Notes: generated from the letters alone by a model not told the origin. Counted from the stretch's first letter, positions 1-6,631 are shown. The stretch: 14,247 nucleotides of DNA from Candidatus Kerfeldbacteria bacterium (GCA_016194465.1 JACQBO010000060.1:1-14247); one strand, 5' to 3'. Translations and numbers: made by a program.

Positions 1-146
1 GTGCCATATGATACATTGGTGTTACTGTTTTTACTGCCAAGCACAGCTAAGCCCCAGATCATGCCGCCGACGGCAAGCACCGCGCCGGTCCAGATGGCCA
101 CTCGGCTGAGGGTGGAGCCGGGGCGGGATAGAGGAAGTAATATCAT
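1..146 (-). CDS. 5' part of a membrane-anchored protein (cut by window edge)
   Basis: Forty-eight codons are visible, starting at an ATG (144-146), and the frame stays open to base 1. A GGTGAG ribosome-binding site lies about 9 bases upstream (155-160). The peptide begins MILLPLSRPG, followed by a hydrophobic stretch at about residues 16-36 and then a polar Ser/Asn-rich linker (SKNSNTNVSYG). This is the layout of a single-pass, N-in anchored extracytoplasmic protein. It starts 23 bases after the csoR stop codon on the same strand, so it is probably the second gene of the csoR transcript and copper-responsive. A TM anchor plus polar linker is common in front of thioredoxin/DsbA-like domains in this type of genome, but the functional domain is outside the window, so no function can be assigned. 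Confidence 0.7.
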   Translation of the reverse strand, partial: MILLPLSRPGSTLSRVAIWTGAVLAVGGMIWGLAVLGSKNSNTNVSYG

Positions 147-169
147 AGATGGTATCTCACCATGATAAT

Positions 170-436
170 TTACAACTTCCCGAACGCTTCGACTAGTTCG
201 CCAGCTGCCTTGTCCAGCTTACCCTGCTGCAAGTCACGCTGGAGACAGACACGGACATGATGATTCAGCAAATGCTCATCAAATTTTTTTAATGCGCCCT
301 GAACGGCCCGGGACTGCATGACGATGTCTAAACACGGCCGGCCCTCATCGACCATCTTTCGGACCTTCTTTAGATGACCGTCAATAATCGCCAGGCGATG
401 GTGATTCGAACTACGCGGGTCTTGGAGTGTTTTCAT
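170..436 (-). CDS. csoR: CsoR-type copper-sensing transcriptional repressor
   Basis: An 88-residue all-helical protein of the CsoR/RcnR (DUF156) family, full length for the family. The Cu(I)-binding triad of CsoR is present as Cys35, His60 and Cys64 (ALKKFDEHLLNHHVRVC region), and Glu80 lies where the second-shell Glu of CsoR falls. No N-terminal histidine at position 3, typical of Ni/Co-sensing RcnR, is present, so copper is the likely effector. In the family, apo-CsoR binds G/C-tract palindromes and Cu(I) binding releases it. Two such palindromes lie just upstream (481-496, 523-541) with a sigma70-type promoter, which implies autoregulation. The ATG at 436 gives the standard family N-terminus. 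No Shine-Dalgarno sequence is visible before it. copA ends 164 bases upstream on the same strand, and the edge-cut gene follows. Confidence 0.93.
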   Translation of the reverse strand: MKTLQDPRSSNHHRLAIIDGHLKKVRKMVDEGRPCLDIVMQSRAVQGALKKFDEHLLNHHVRVCLQRDLQQGKLDKAAGELVEAFGKL

Positions 437-480
437 AGGATTTTGAAGTTATGTAGCCCGCCCTGATCTTGCCGAAGGGG

Positions 481-496
481 ATACCCCCGGGGGTAT
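481..496. promoter_or_regulatory. CsoR-type operator 1 (perfect 16-bp palindrome)
   Basis: ATACCCCCGGGGGTAT is a perfect palindrome of the G/C-tract class bound by CsoR-family repressors. It lies in the csoR leader, about 35-50 bases downstream of the predicted start of transcription, where a bound tetramer could block elongating polymerase or cooperate with operator 2. Confidence 0.8.
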
Positions 497-522
497 TGGT
501 GGGTGGACATGTGGATAGTCCA

Positions 523-541
523 AATCCCCCCTGGGGGGATT
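523..541. promoter_or_regulatory. CsoR-type operator 2 overlapping the csoR -10/+1
   Basis: On the minus strand this reads AATCCCCCCAGGGGGGATT: two perfect 9-base arms around one base. It overlaps the last bases of the -10 box and covers the predicted transcription start, so binding would exclude RNA polymerase. Its centre is about 43.5 bp from that of operator 1, roughly four helical turns, which would place both on the same DNA face. Confidence 0.8.
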
Positions 542-568
542 ATACCTTTACCCGAAGCCGGTGCACAA
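539..568 (-). promoter_or_regulatory. sigma70-type promoter for csoR
   Basis: On the minus strand, TTGTGC (568-563) is followed by an 18-bp spacer and a consensus TATAAT (544-539). Transcription would start near 532, inside operator 2, and read csoR and the edge-cut gene. The promoter lies in the 164-bp gap after copA, so csoR can be expressed separately from the upstream copper operon. Confidence 0.75.
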
Positions 569-600
569 GGCCTTGCATATCTAACCGGGATTTTTTTACC

Positions 601-2757
601 TTACAAAAGGCCCTTAGCCTTTTTAATCCGCAAGCTATTACTTACGACGCTAACACTAGAAAGTGCCATCGCCCCGGATGCAATGATTGGACTCAACAAG
701 CCAAGCCCCGCCACTGGAATCGTAATCACATTATAGATAAATGCCCAGAAAAGATTTTGCCGGATGATCCCAAAGGTGCGTCGAGCCAGCCGTAATGCTT
801 CAACAACCTTGAGGGGATTTCCCTGAACAAGCACGACATGGCCGGCTTCAATCGCAATATCGGTACCAGTACCCATCGCAATTCCCAAGTCTGATTGAGC
901 TAAAGCTGGCGCGTCATTAATGCCATCACCGACAAAAGCGACTTTCTTTCCGCTCGCTTGTAATTTCTTCACTTCATTCGCTTTTCGGTCTGGCATGACG
1001 TGGGCGATCACGTGCTCAATACCAAGTTGTGCCGCAATCGCCTTAGCGGTTTGCTCGTTATCTCCGGTCATCATTGACACGTCGAGACCTTCTGACTTAA
1101 GCCGTTGTACGGCGGCTTTGGCATCAGCTTTAGCGGTATCAGCCACCGCAATCAGACCGAGCATTGCTTGATTTCTCACGACCACCATCACCGTTTTGGC
1201 GTCATGTTGAAGCTGGGCAATTCTTTCCTGGACTGGCTCAAGTGACACCTGCTGCTCCTGAAGAAAGGACGGGCTGCCAACTAGGACGGTCTCTCCGCCA
1301 ATTTTTCCTCTGACCCCACGGCCAGTAACGGCGGAAAAATCCGTGACAGCTTGGGCGAGCCATTGTTTGGCTTGAGCCGCTTTAACGATCGCGGTGGCCA
1401 ATGGATGTTCGGACAACATTTCCAAATTTGCCGCCAGTTTAACGACGTCGTCTTGTGTTACCCCTGCACTCGGTACAACATCAGTCACTTGCGGTTTACC
1501 TTCAGTCAAGGTACCCGTTTTATCAAAGACCACAACATCAATTCGCCGCGCTCGCTCTAAGGCCTCTCCGTTTTTAATTAAAATTCCACGCTGCGCCCCA
1601 AGCCCGGTTCCAACCATGATGGCGGTTGGCGTAGCTAATCCTAAGGCACATGGACAAGCCACGACAAGAATAGCGACCGCTGGAATAACACTGGCCGCAA
1701 ACCCATGTCCGGTCAGCATCCACGCAATCAAGGTGATGCCGCTGATGGCCAGAACAATCGGCACAAAAATACCCGAGATTCTATCCGCTAATTTCTGGAT
1801 CGGGGCTTTCTGCATTTGGGCATCGCCGACCATCTTGACAATGTGCGCCAGCATCGTGTCGGTCCCAACGCCAGTCGCCTTGACTTCAATCGCGCTGTTG
1901 GTATTGAGCGTCGCCGCAAAGACCGTATCGCCCATGTGTTTCGTTGATGGAATACTTTCGCCGGTCAGCATCGATTCATCAACCGCCGCCTCTCCTTTCT
2001 CAATCATGCCATCGACCGGAATTTTCTCACCCGGTTTGACGAGTAATCGGTCTCCTACCTTGACCTCGTCAATGGATACATCACACCACGCACCGTTGAC
2101 CTGAACGCGCGCTTGCTTGGCGCCAAGTTGGAGTAATTTTTCAATCGCGGCGCCAGCTTGACCGCGGCTTTTCGCTTCCAGCCAGCGTCCCAAGAGAATA
2201 AACGACGTAATCACCGCGCCCGTCTCAAAATATGCTGATGTCTTGCCCTGGATCAGCAGCCACCAGCTGAACAACAAGGCAGCCAGCGTCCCTAACGAAA
2301 TGAGCGTATCCATGCCCGGCGCGCGGTTACGTAATTCCTGAATCATGCCGCGGTGGAATTCCCAGCCGAACCACAAGATAACTACACTGCCAATGAGCGC
2401 CTGAAGCATGAGCCACAGGGATCGTCCACTCAGCATGATTGCTGGTAGAGGGATCATGGCCATCAGCAGGACGGGTGCGGCTAAAACGAGACTGGCCAAA
2501 GCCCGTCGCTTCGAAGCTTCAACATCGCTCTGGTGCATATGCTCGTGGCCGGTCGCAACCTGATACCCGTTCTTGGTCACGGCCTTATGAAGCAGGTGTT
2601 CGCTAGCTTTCTGCTCGTCGTACTTGACCGTGGCTTGCTGCATGCCGTAATTGACGGATGCCTCAATGACCCCCGGAACTCTTTTCAAGCTCCGTTCATT
2701 GAGTGTCACACACGAGGCGCAGTGCATGCCAATGATTTTGAATGTCGATGTGGTCAT
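601..2757 (-). CDS. copA: P1B-1 Cu(I)-exporting ATPase, CopA type
   Basis: A 718-residue heavy-metal P-type ATPase that would export Cu(I) from the cytoplasm. An N-terminal HMA domain holds GMHCASC (Cys13, Cys16), followed by a His-rich linker (GHEHMH, 70-75). Core motifs are in order: TGES 265-268 (actuator), CPC 368-370 (membrane metal site), DKTGT with the phosphorylated Asp412, HP 451-452 (nucleotide domain) and GDGIND 610-615. Tyr675-Asn676 in the seventh helix and M697-x2-SS in the eighth complete the Cu(I)-specific P1B-1 signature. Length and one HMA domain are normal. It starts three bases after the stop of the HWHP gene and is the last gene of the coupled copper operon. Its first residues (MTTSTFK) closely match those of the free HMA protein in the same operon (MATSTFK), which suggests duplication of the HMA module. 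Confidence 0.96.
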   Translation of the reverse strand: MTTSTFKIIGMHCASCVTLNERSLKRVPGVIEASVNYGMQQATVKYDEQKASEHLLHKAVTKNGYQVATGHEHMHQSDVEASKRRALASLVLAAPVLLMAMIPLPAIMLSGRSLWLMLQALIGSVVILWFGWEFHRGMIQELRNRAPGMDTLISLGTLAALLFSWWLLIQGKTSAYFETGAVITSFILLGRWLEAKSRGQAGAAIEKLLQLGAKQARVQVNGAWCDVSIDEVKVGDRLLVKPGEKIPVDGMIEKGEAAVDESMLTGESIPSTKHMGDTVFAATLNTNSAIEVKATGVGTDTMLAHIVKMVGDAQMQKAPIQKLADRISGIFVPIVLAISGITLIAWMLTGHGFAASVIPAVAILVVACPCALGLATPTAIMVGTGLGAQRGILIKNGEALERARRIDVVVFDKTGTLTEGKPQVTDVVPSAGVTQDDVVKLAANLEMLSEHPLATAIVKAAQAKQWLAQAVTDFSAVTGRGVRGKIGGETVLVGSPSFLQEQQVSLEPVQERIAQLQHDAKTVMVVVRNQAMLGLIAVADTAKADAKAAVQRLKSEGLDVSMMTGDNEQTAKAIAAQLGIEHVIAHVMPDRKANEVKKLQASGKKVAFVGDGINDAPALAQSDLGIAMGTGTDIAIEAGHVVLVQGNPLKVVEALRLARRTFGIIRQNLFWAFIYNVITIPVAGLGLLSPIIASGAMALSSVSVVSNSLRIKKAKGLL

Positions 2758-2760
2758 GCG

Positions 2761-3321
2761 TTACTTGGAGTAGGTGATTTCGATCTGGTCTTTGTCACGC
2801 ATAATATACTGGTCAAACTCCGTATTCGACTTTCCGTTGACCGTCATTGCAACTTGCCCGTTCGGGCCATTGCATGAGTCGAAAATACACTGACTCGTGA
2901 ACGTCTTGCCCCAGATTTTGAAGAAGTGTCCAAGCCGAATATCATCCTTCGTCACCAGGCCTGGAAACTCAAGATGGAGCGTTCCCGTCGTGTCATGCGT
3001 GTGGATAGGCTCTTCAGCACCCCCAAGTCCAATATTGGCCGGAATTTCCTGATCTTTGCCGTTCATCGTTATCGTGAGCTGCGGATGCCAATGGATGCCA
3101 TTTTTTGAAACGATGTCGCCCGCCGGTAATGGGGGCTGGGTCGCGGCGCTCCAAATGAGCCACCCGATGCCGCCGCCAACGACCAGCACTGTCGCTACCC
3201 AGATACCGAATTTCTTGAATCGCTTGGCGCTTTTGTTTCGATGGTGGGCCGACTCTTGTTCTTGCTGCCGCCGCAACCAGCGTTGACGCTTCGAGAGATA
3301 TTCTGTTGATTGCTGATCCAT
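2761..3321 (-). CDS. membrane-anchored HWHP-motif protein, putative metal-binding
   Basis: A 186-residue protein with a strongly basic N-terminus (about 1-37), one transmembrane helix at about 38-58 and a roughly 125-residue outside domain. That domain has closely spaced histidines: His77 and His79 in GIHWHP, His107 and His109 in PIHTHD, plus His116 and His132. Cys145 and Cys150 could form a disulfide. I recognise the pattern HWHP...NIG...HTHD...GHFFKIWGK from conserved hypothetical proteins of CPR bacteria and archaea, but no biochemical role is known to me. The arrangement suggests a surface site for Cu or another soft metal. The start at 3321 lies one base after the upstream stop and three bases separate its stop from copA, so it is translationally coupled. 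Metal binding is inferred from residues and context only. Confidence 0.85.
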   Translation of the reverse strand: MDQQSTEYLSKRQRWLRRQQEQESAHHRNKSAKRFKKFGIWVATVLVVGGGIGWLIWSAATQPPLPAGDIVSKNGIHWHPQLTITMNGKDQEIPANIGLGGAEEPIHTHDTTGTLHLEFPGLVTKDDIRLGHFFKIWGKTFTSQCIFDSCNGPNGQVAMTVNGKSNTEFDQYIMRDKDQIEITYSK

Positions 3322-3322
3322 A

Positions 3323-4039
3323 TTAGGTTCCGCAAATATCAGAATTGTCCCAGTAACCGGCGACTTGCTGAGCGGTGTAGTGGTAGTCTCGGATCATCTT
3401 TTTTCCGATCCCCTCATTGACAAAGTAATGCCAGCATTTACAGCAACATGGCTTTTCTTTGGACATGTCCATGGCTTGATCGTAAACTTTTTGTTCTTCC
3501 GCAGTTAAGGTCGTGGCCTGGTCATAATCGATCCATTTCTTGGCGATCGGCACCGGCGTTTTGAACGGGTTCAGCGGCACGTCAGGAATATCTTTGTATG
3601 GCTGTAAGTTCTTGAGTTCTTCGTGATAGTGATCCAAGTTCGTCATGGCGTTGCAACACTGCCCGCTGAGATACATACCGTCGACACTTTTCAGTGTGGT
3701 TGATCCTCCCGAACAACTCGGTCCGGTGGACGGTGCACTGGTCAACAGTGCATCGACATCGGGGCTGCAGGTGATGATTTGCTTATCCAGGTCAGTCAGT
3801 TCAGGATCAACGGCATCATTGAGGCCATTACTCTGTAACTTAAACGCCGCTTTTCCTCCCTCGGTCGGGATACTGGCATATGTTGCTGCTAACGCGACGT
3901 GAACCGTGCTTCGATCCCCCGACTGATCCGTCAATCCGCGATGAGGCGTTGTCATTCTGATCGCAAAGACGATAAGAGCAACGGTCCCGATGGTTCCGAC
4001 GGAGAATCTGAACAGGTTTTGCTTGGTGAAGAAGCTCAT
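3323..4039 (-). CDS. Cys-rich membrane-anchored protein with PCCCKC motif (PCYCGC-like)
   Basis: A 238-residue protein with an N-terminal membrane helix or signal anchor at about residues 12-28 and nine cysteines in the outside part: Cys91, Cys109, Cys128-129 (GQCCNAM, followed by DHYHEE), Cys198-200 and Cys202 (KPCCCKCWHYF), and Cys236 near the end. The spacing around PCCCKC, following an acidic helix with YDQAM, resembles the PCYCGC-motif proteins (DUF family of Gram-positive lipoproteins), though the core is PCCCKC here. No lipobox is seen. The start ATG overlaps the TGA of the preceding HMA gene (ATGA), a direct sign of translational coupling. Given the operon, an extracytoplasmic Cu(I) buffer or chaperone needing disulfide management by the DsbA-like partner is the likeliest role. 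This is inference, and family assignment is moderate. Confidence 0.85.
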   Translation of the reverse strand: MSFFTKQNLFRFSVGTIGTVALIVFAIRMTTPHRGLTDQSGDRSTVHVALAATYASIPTEGGKAAFKLQSNGLNDAVDPELTDLDKQIITCSPDVDALLTSAPSTGPSCSGGSTTLKSVDGMYLSGQCCNAMTNLDHYHEELKNLQPYKDIPDVPLNPFKTPVPIAKKWIDYDQATTLTAEEQKVYDQAMDMSKEKPCCCKCWHYFVNEGIGKKMIRDYHYTAQQVAGYWDNSDICGT

Positions 4040-4257
4040 AGCGGTGTGGTCAGGACTTCAACTGGGTAGCCTTCCGCATCAAGCGCCTGTTTCAGTGCGG
4101 TCGGTGTTACCGATTCTTCGTGCTCAACAACGATAATCCGTTTGCCCGAGTTGACTTCGGCCTTGGTCACGCCGGCGGTATCTTCGCAAATCCCTTCCAT
4201 GACCATAGCGCAGGATTGGCAGTCAAGATGGAGAACCTTGAAGGTTGAGGTAGCCAT
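4036..4257 (-). CDS. small HMA-domain copper chaperone-like protein
   Basis: A single heavy-metal-associated domain of 73 residues with a ferredoxin-like fold pattern. The metal loop is LDCQSC, the CxxC of CopZ/Atx1-type chaperones, except that the usual Met-x-Cys is Leu-Asp-Cys. I chose the ATG at 4257 because the protein then begins MATSTFK, matching MTTSTFK at the start of CopA in the same operon. An ATG 15 bases further upstream (MPSKS) overlaps the preceding stop and is possible through coupling. Such domains deliver Cu(I) to CopA or to a membrane partner. The stop codon overlaps the start of the next gene (ATGA). The third key residue of the loop differs from canonical CopZ, so metal specificity could be shifted. 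Confidence 0.88.
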   Translation of the reverse strand: MATSTFKVLHLDCQSCAMVMEGICEDTAGVTKAEVNSGKRIIVVEHEESVTPTALKQALDAEGYPVEVLTTPL

Positions 4258-4261
4258 AGAT

Positions 4262-5284
4262 TTAGACGGCATTAATCGTGCCGGTGAACATGCCCATGCC
4301 GCAGGTGAACAAATACGGCCCTGGCGATGGGAAGGTAACGGTCACGGGTGTCGTACTATCTGCGGCAATCTGCTGCTGGACATTAAGCTTGGGAATGCGA
4401 AGGATGCTGGTACAGCCAAGCTGGCCCTTGGCCAACATATTCAAGGTGACCGGTTGTCCGGCCGGGACCGTCACGCTACTCGGGCTGTAGCCAGTACCAG
4501 TCACCTCGATGGTTGGTTGCGCGTCGGCGCTCGCTCCACCTGCGGCGTCAGCAGTGGCGACTGCCCCGCCGACCGCCCAACGCCAAGCCGCCAGTTCATT
4601 TTGCATCGAATAGGGAGAATCGGTCAGATTGAGGACGCCGTTGAAAGTGTATAATCCGATTCCAATGACCAACAGGGCCGTAGCGTACTTCAGACGCTGC
4701 TGGAACAGCGTTGATCCCTTGGCTAAAATGCCGACGGTGAAGAAGAGCGGGGCCGTTCCTAAGACGAACGCGAACATAATACTTGCCGCCTGCCAGGCGC
4801 TGCCGGTGGCAATCGCGGCCGTTTCCATGGCAATCGTGGTGCCGCAGGGAATAAGGATTGTCAGCGCACCAAGCAGGGCAGGCGCCGCCATGGCTTCACT
4901 CTTTCCGCTCCGGCGAACGAACCGGCGAACCGAGGCGGGCGGATTTAAATTGAGCCAGGGCAGGAAGTGCGGCCAAATCAGGCGGATCCCAGCCAAGAGC
5001 ATAAAGGCGGCCGCGAATGACTGAATCCAGATCCGTGCGGTTGTGGTCAACTGGAGCTTCTCTCCGATCAGCCCAAGGGCCAGCCCGAAGAGCGTGTAGA
5101 CCACGATTTTTGCGACCAGGAAGGCGCTGACTGGCAGAACCAGTCGTTGCCATCGGAACAGTGATTGCGCCTGGTCGTCGGCCTGGCGCCGCGCAAGTAG
5201 CCCCATCAACAGGCCGCCTTGGACGGCTAAGCAAGTCAGTCCGCCGGTACTCAGGCCGATGAGTAATGCAGTGATTGGATTCAT
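4262..5284 (-). CDS. TauE/SafE (DsbD-like) membrane protein fused to a C-terminal cupredoxin
   Basis: A 340-residue two-part protein. Residues 1 to about 225 form a six-helix UreH/DsbD_2-type membrane domain (sulfite exporter TauE/SafE family) with STGGLTC at its start and LIPCGTT in the middle. Cys18 and Cys147 lie in two membrane helices, as in the thiol-transferring pair of CcdA/DsbD. After an Ala/Gly linker (about 238-255), residues 256-340 form a cupredoxin-like beta domain: TIEVTGTGYSP, then Cys291, then CGMGM (Cys328, Met330, Met332), potential copper ligands on the outside. It could transfer electrons, copper or both across the membrane. It sits between the DsbA-like protein (18-bp gap) and the HMA chaperone. 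The start has no Shine-Dalgarno. Transport substrate unknown. Confidence 0.9.
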   Translation of the reverse strand: MNPITALLIGLSTGGLTCLAVQGGLLMGLLARRQADDQAQSLFRWQRLVLPVSAFLVAKIVVYTLFGLALGLIGEKLQLTTTARIWIQSFAAAFMLLAGIRLIWPHFLPWLNLNPPASVRRFVRRSGKSEAMAAPALLGALTILIPCGTTIAMETAAIATGSAWQAASIMFAFVLGTAPLFFTVGILAKGSTLFQQRLKYATALLVIGIGLYTFNGVLNLTDSPYSMQNELAAWRWAVGGAVATADAAGGASADAQPTIEVTGTGYSPSSVTVPAGQPVTLNMLAKGQLGCTSILRIPKLNVQQQIAADSTTPVTVTFPSPGPYLFTCGMGMFTGTINAV

Positions 5285-5302
5285 AGGATAGACATAAATA
5301 GT

Positions 5303-6097
5303 TTAGAGTTTTGCTAATGCTTGATCGATCGTCTGTTTTACCTGCGCCACGGGGTACGCGCCGGGAATGCTGGTAATGGTCTTGCCGTCTGTTCCAACGA
5401 GGAAGGTGGTTGGCGTACCATTTACTCCGGCCGCAGTGCCATCAGCTTCTTCGGCGCTCACCTGGGCGGTCATCGATCCGCCATCAAGACATAATTGAAA
5501 CTTCGCTTGGTCAACGCCAACCTCCTTGGCCAGCGGCCCGAGGTCGGTCAGGGCGAAGCCGGTACCGTTGGATGTCGTTCGTAGATAGACTTTGTCAACG
5601 AAATTCCAAAACTTTTCTTGACCGCCGAGACTGCCGGCGCAGAGAGACGCTTCAGCTTCCTTTTCCGCATTCTGGTGGAACGAGAGCGGGTATTGCCGAT
5701 AGACCCAGCGAACCTTCCCCTGATAGTCGCTCATCACCTGTTGCATGGTGGGATGGAATTGTTTGCAGAACGGACATTCCAAATCACCATACTCGACCAG
5801 GGTCAGCTTGGCGTTTTTGTCGCCGCGAATGTAATCGTCCTTGCTGACCGCCTTGACATTCCCGGCTGGCGCTGATGGAGCAGTGGCGGCGCTTGGAGCG
5901 GTTGCCGCGGTGCCGCTGGTTGTCCCGGTCGAAGCGGCGCTGACTTTCGATCCGCCTTTACTCGCGCCGTAAAGATGCGGGATAACAAGAAAACCGCCGA
6001 TGAGTAGCGCGCCCACCACCCCACTGACGACGCCAAACATAAAGGTCAGTTTCGGTGATGCTCCCTCAAACATGCTCAATTTTTTTTGTTCTTCCAT
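5303..6097 (-). CDS. membrane-anchored DsbA-family thioredoxin
   Basis: A 264-residue protein. A short cytoplasmic N-terminus is followed by a membrane helix at about 18-40, a Gly/Ser/Ala/Pro-rich linker (about 45-80) and a DsbA-like thioredoxin domain (Thioredoxin_4 type). The active site is CPFC at 108-111 (after GDLE), and the cis-proline loop is NGTPT with Pro229. A second pair, Cys153 and Cys203, lies in the helical insert and could form a structural or regulatory disulfide. The likely role is thiol oxidation or isomerisation outside the membrane, plausibly on the Cys-rich proteins of the same operon, with the DsbD-like fusion as redox partner. The ATG at 6097 is the only good start. It has no clear Shine-Dalgarno. 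A weak terminator-like hairpin separates it from the gene before it. Confidence 0.95.
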   Translation of the reverse strand: MEEQKKLSMFEGASPKLTFMFGVVSGVVGALLIGGFLVIPHLYGASKGGSKVSAASTGTTSGTAATAPSAATAPSAPAGNVKAVSKDDYIRGDKNAKLTLVEYGDLECPFCKQFHPTMQQVMSDYQGKVRWVYRQYPLSFHQNAEKEAEASLCAGSLGGQEKFWNFVDKVYLRTTSNGTGFALTDLGPLAKEVGVDQAKFQLCLDGGSMTAQVSAEEADGTAAGVNGTPTTFLVGTDGKTITSIPGAYPVAQVKQTIDQALAKL

Positions 6098-6117
6098 TGG
6101 AAATGAAGTTAATAATG

Positions 6118-6156
6118 AAAAAAGATCGCTAACCCCAATATCGTGGGAGTGAGCGA
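6118..6156 (-). terminator. weak terminator or attenuator ahead of the DsbA-like gene
   Basis: On the minus strand, TCGCT (6156-6152) pairs with AGCGA (6130-6126) around an inner CCCA/TGGG pair, then TCTTTTTT follows. It has internal loops, so it may end only part of the transcripts from the 134-residue gene and let some read into the DsbA-like gene. Confidence 0.4.
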
Positions 6157-6164
6157 GAGAAATT

Positions 6165-6566
6165 TTATGCGAAGTATGTTTGGGGTTCTACGGCAACTGC
6201 AACGTATTGCAGCGCCGGTGAAAACTGCCGGTACAGTGTATCAAAAAATGCGTGCTCGAATAATCGCCATCGGGACCCCGGCGGCGGGCTCAGCGCGGTG
6301 GCAACTTCTTGCATCAAACGCTTCCCCCGGCGGGAAAAAGAATGTATGAGGGGAAGGGCAAATAGAAAAAAGGTGATCGGACCCAGCAACAAAATGTCGG
6401 GATTGAAGCCGACGAGACTGAAGTGCATAGTCTGGCAGGAGGCAGCCTCACTCATCACCTGGTGTCCACCCGCCGCGATTGCTGGACCAGCTGTACATAA
6501 CAAAACACCAATAAAAGCTAAGATGGCCGCTGCTTTGAATGTTTTTTGTCGAACGTGGAGTTTCAT
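6165..6566 (-). CDS. 134-residue (or 133) exported/membrane protein, unknown
   Basis: Not recognised. The N-terminus is a good signal sequence (basic start, hydrophobic helix about residues 11-27, then GPAIAA as a possible cleavage site). A short His/Cys-containing segment follows (GGHQVM, CQTMH), then a second hydrophobic helix at about 56-76, a basic stretch (SRRGKR) and a soluble tail ending in QTYFA. It is the first gene of the minus-strand copper/redox cluster. The in-frame start could be the GTG at 6569 or the ATG at 6566; the predicted transcription start is at or next to these codons, so the mRNA would be leaderless and ATG is preferred. The His, Cys and Met residues after the signal suggest metal contact, but that is speculation. 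Confidence 0.75.
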   Translation of the reverse strand: MKLHVRQKTFKAAAILAFIGVLLCTAGPAIAAGGHQVMSEAASCQTMHFSLVGFNPDILLLGPITFFLFALPLIHSFSRRGKRLMQEVATALSPPPGSRWRLFEHAFFDTLYRQFSPALQYVAVAVEPQTYFA

Positions 6567-6567
6567 C

Positions 6568-6582
6568 ACTACAAAGTGTAGT
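6568..6582. promoter_or_regulatory. palindromic operator candidate over the -10 box
   Basis: ACTACAAAGTGTAGT has perfect 6-base arms (ACTACA/TGTAGT) around AAG and completely covers the TACACT -10 box of the copper operon. The TACA...TGTA core is like BlaI/CopY-family boxes, which however have a 2-base spacer. A repressor bound here would block transcription; no such regulator gene lies in the window. Confidence 0.55.
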
Positions 6583-6603
6583 AGTAATGGCGATAGATGT
6601 CAA
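6575..6603 (-). promoter_or_regulatory. promoter of the copper/redox operon (leaderless start)
   Basis: On the minus strand a consensus TTGACA (6603-6598), 17-bp spacer and TACACT (6580-6575). The first start codons, GTG at 6569 and ATG at 6566, lie 6 to 9 bases past the -10 box, exactly where transcription should begin. A C-tract half-site, TTACCCCC (minus strand, 6617-6610), lies just upstream of the -35 box. Confidence 0.8.
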
Positions 6604-6631
6604 ATAAAAGGGGGTAACTGAGAAATGGCTC

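Noticed and set aside
1394..2104. 236-residue plus-strand reading frame opposite copA
   Set aside because: Antisense shadow of the conserved ATPase; no promoter or ribosome-binding site and low-complexity Ser/Thr/Ala content.
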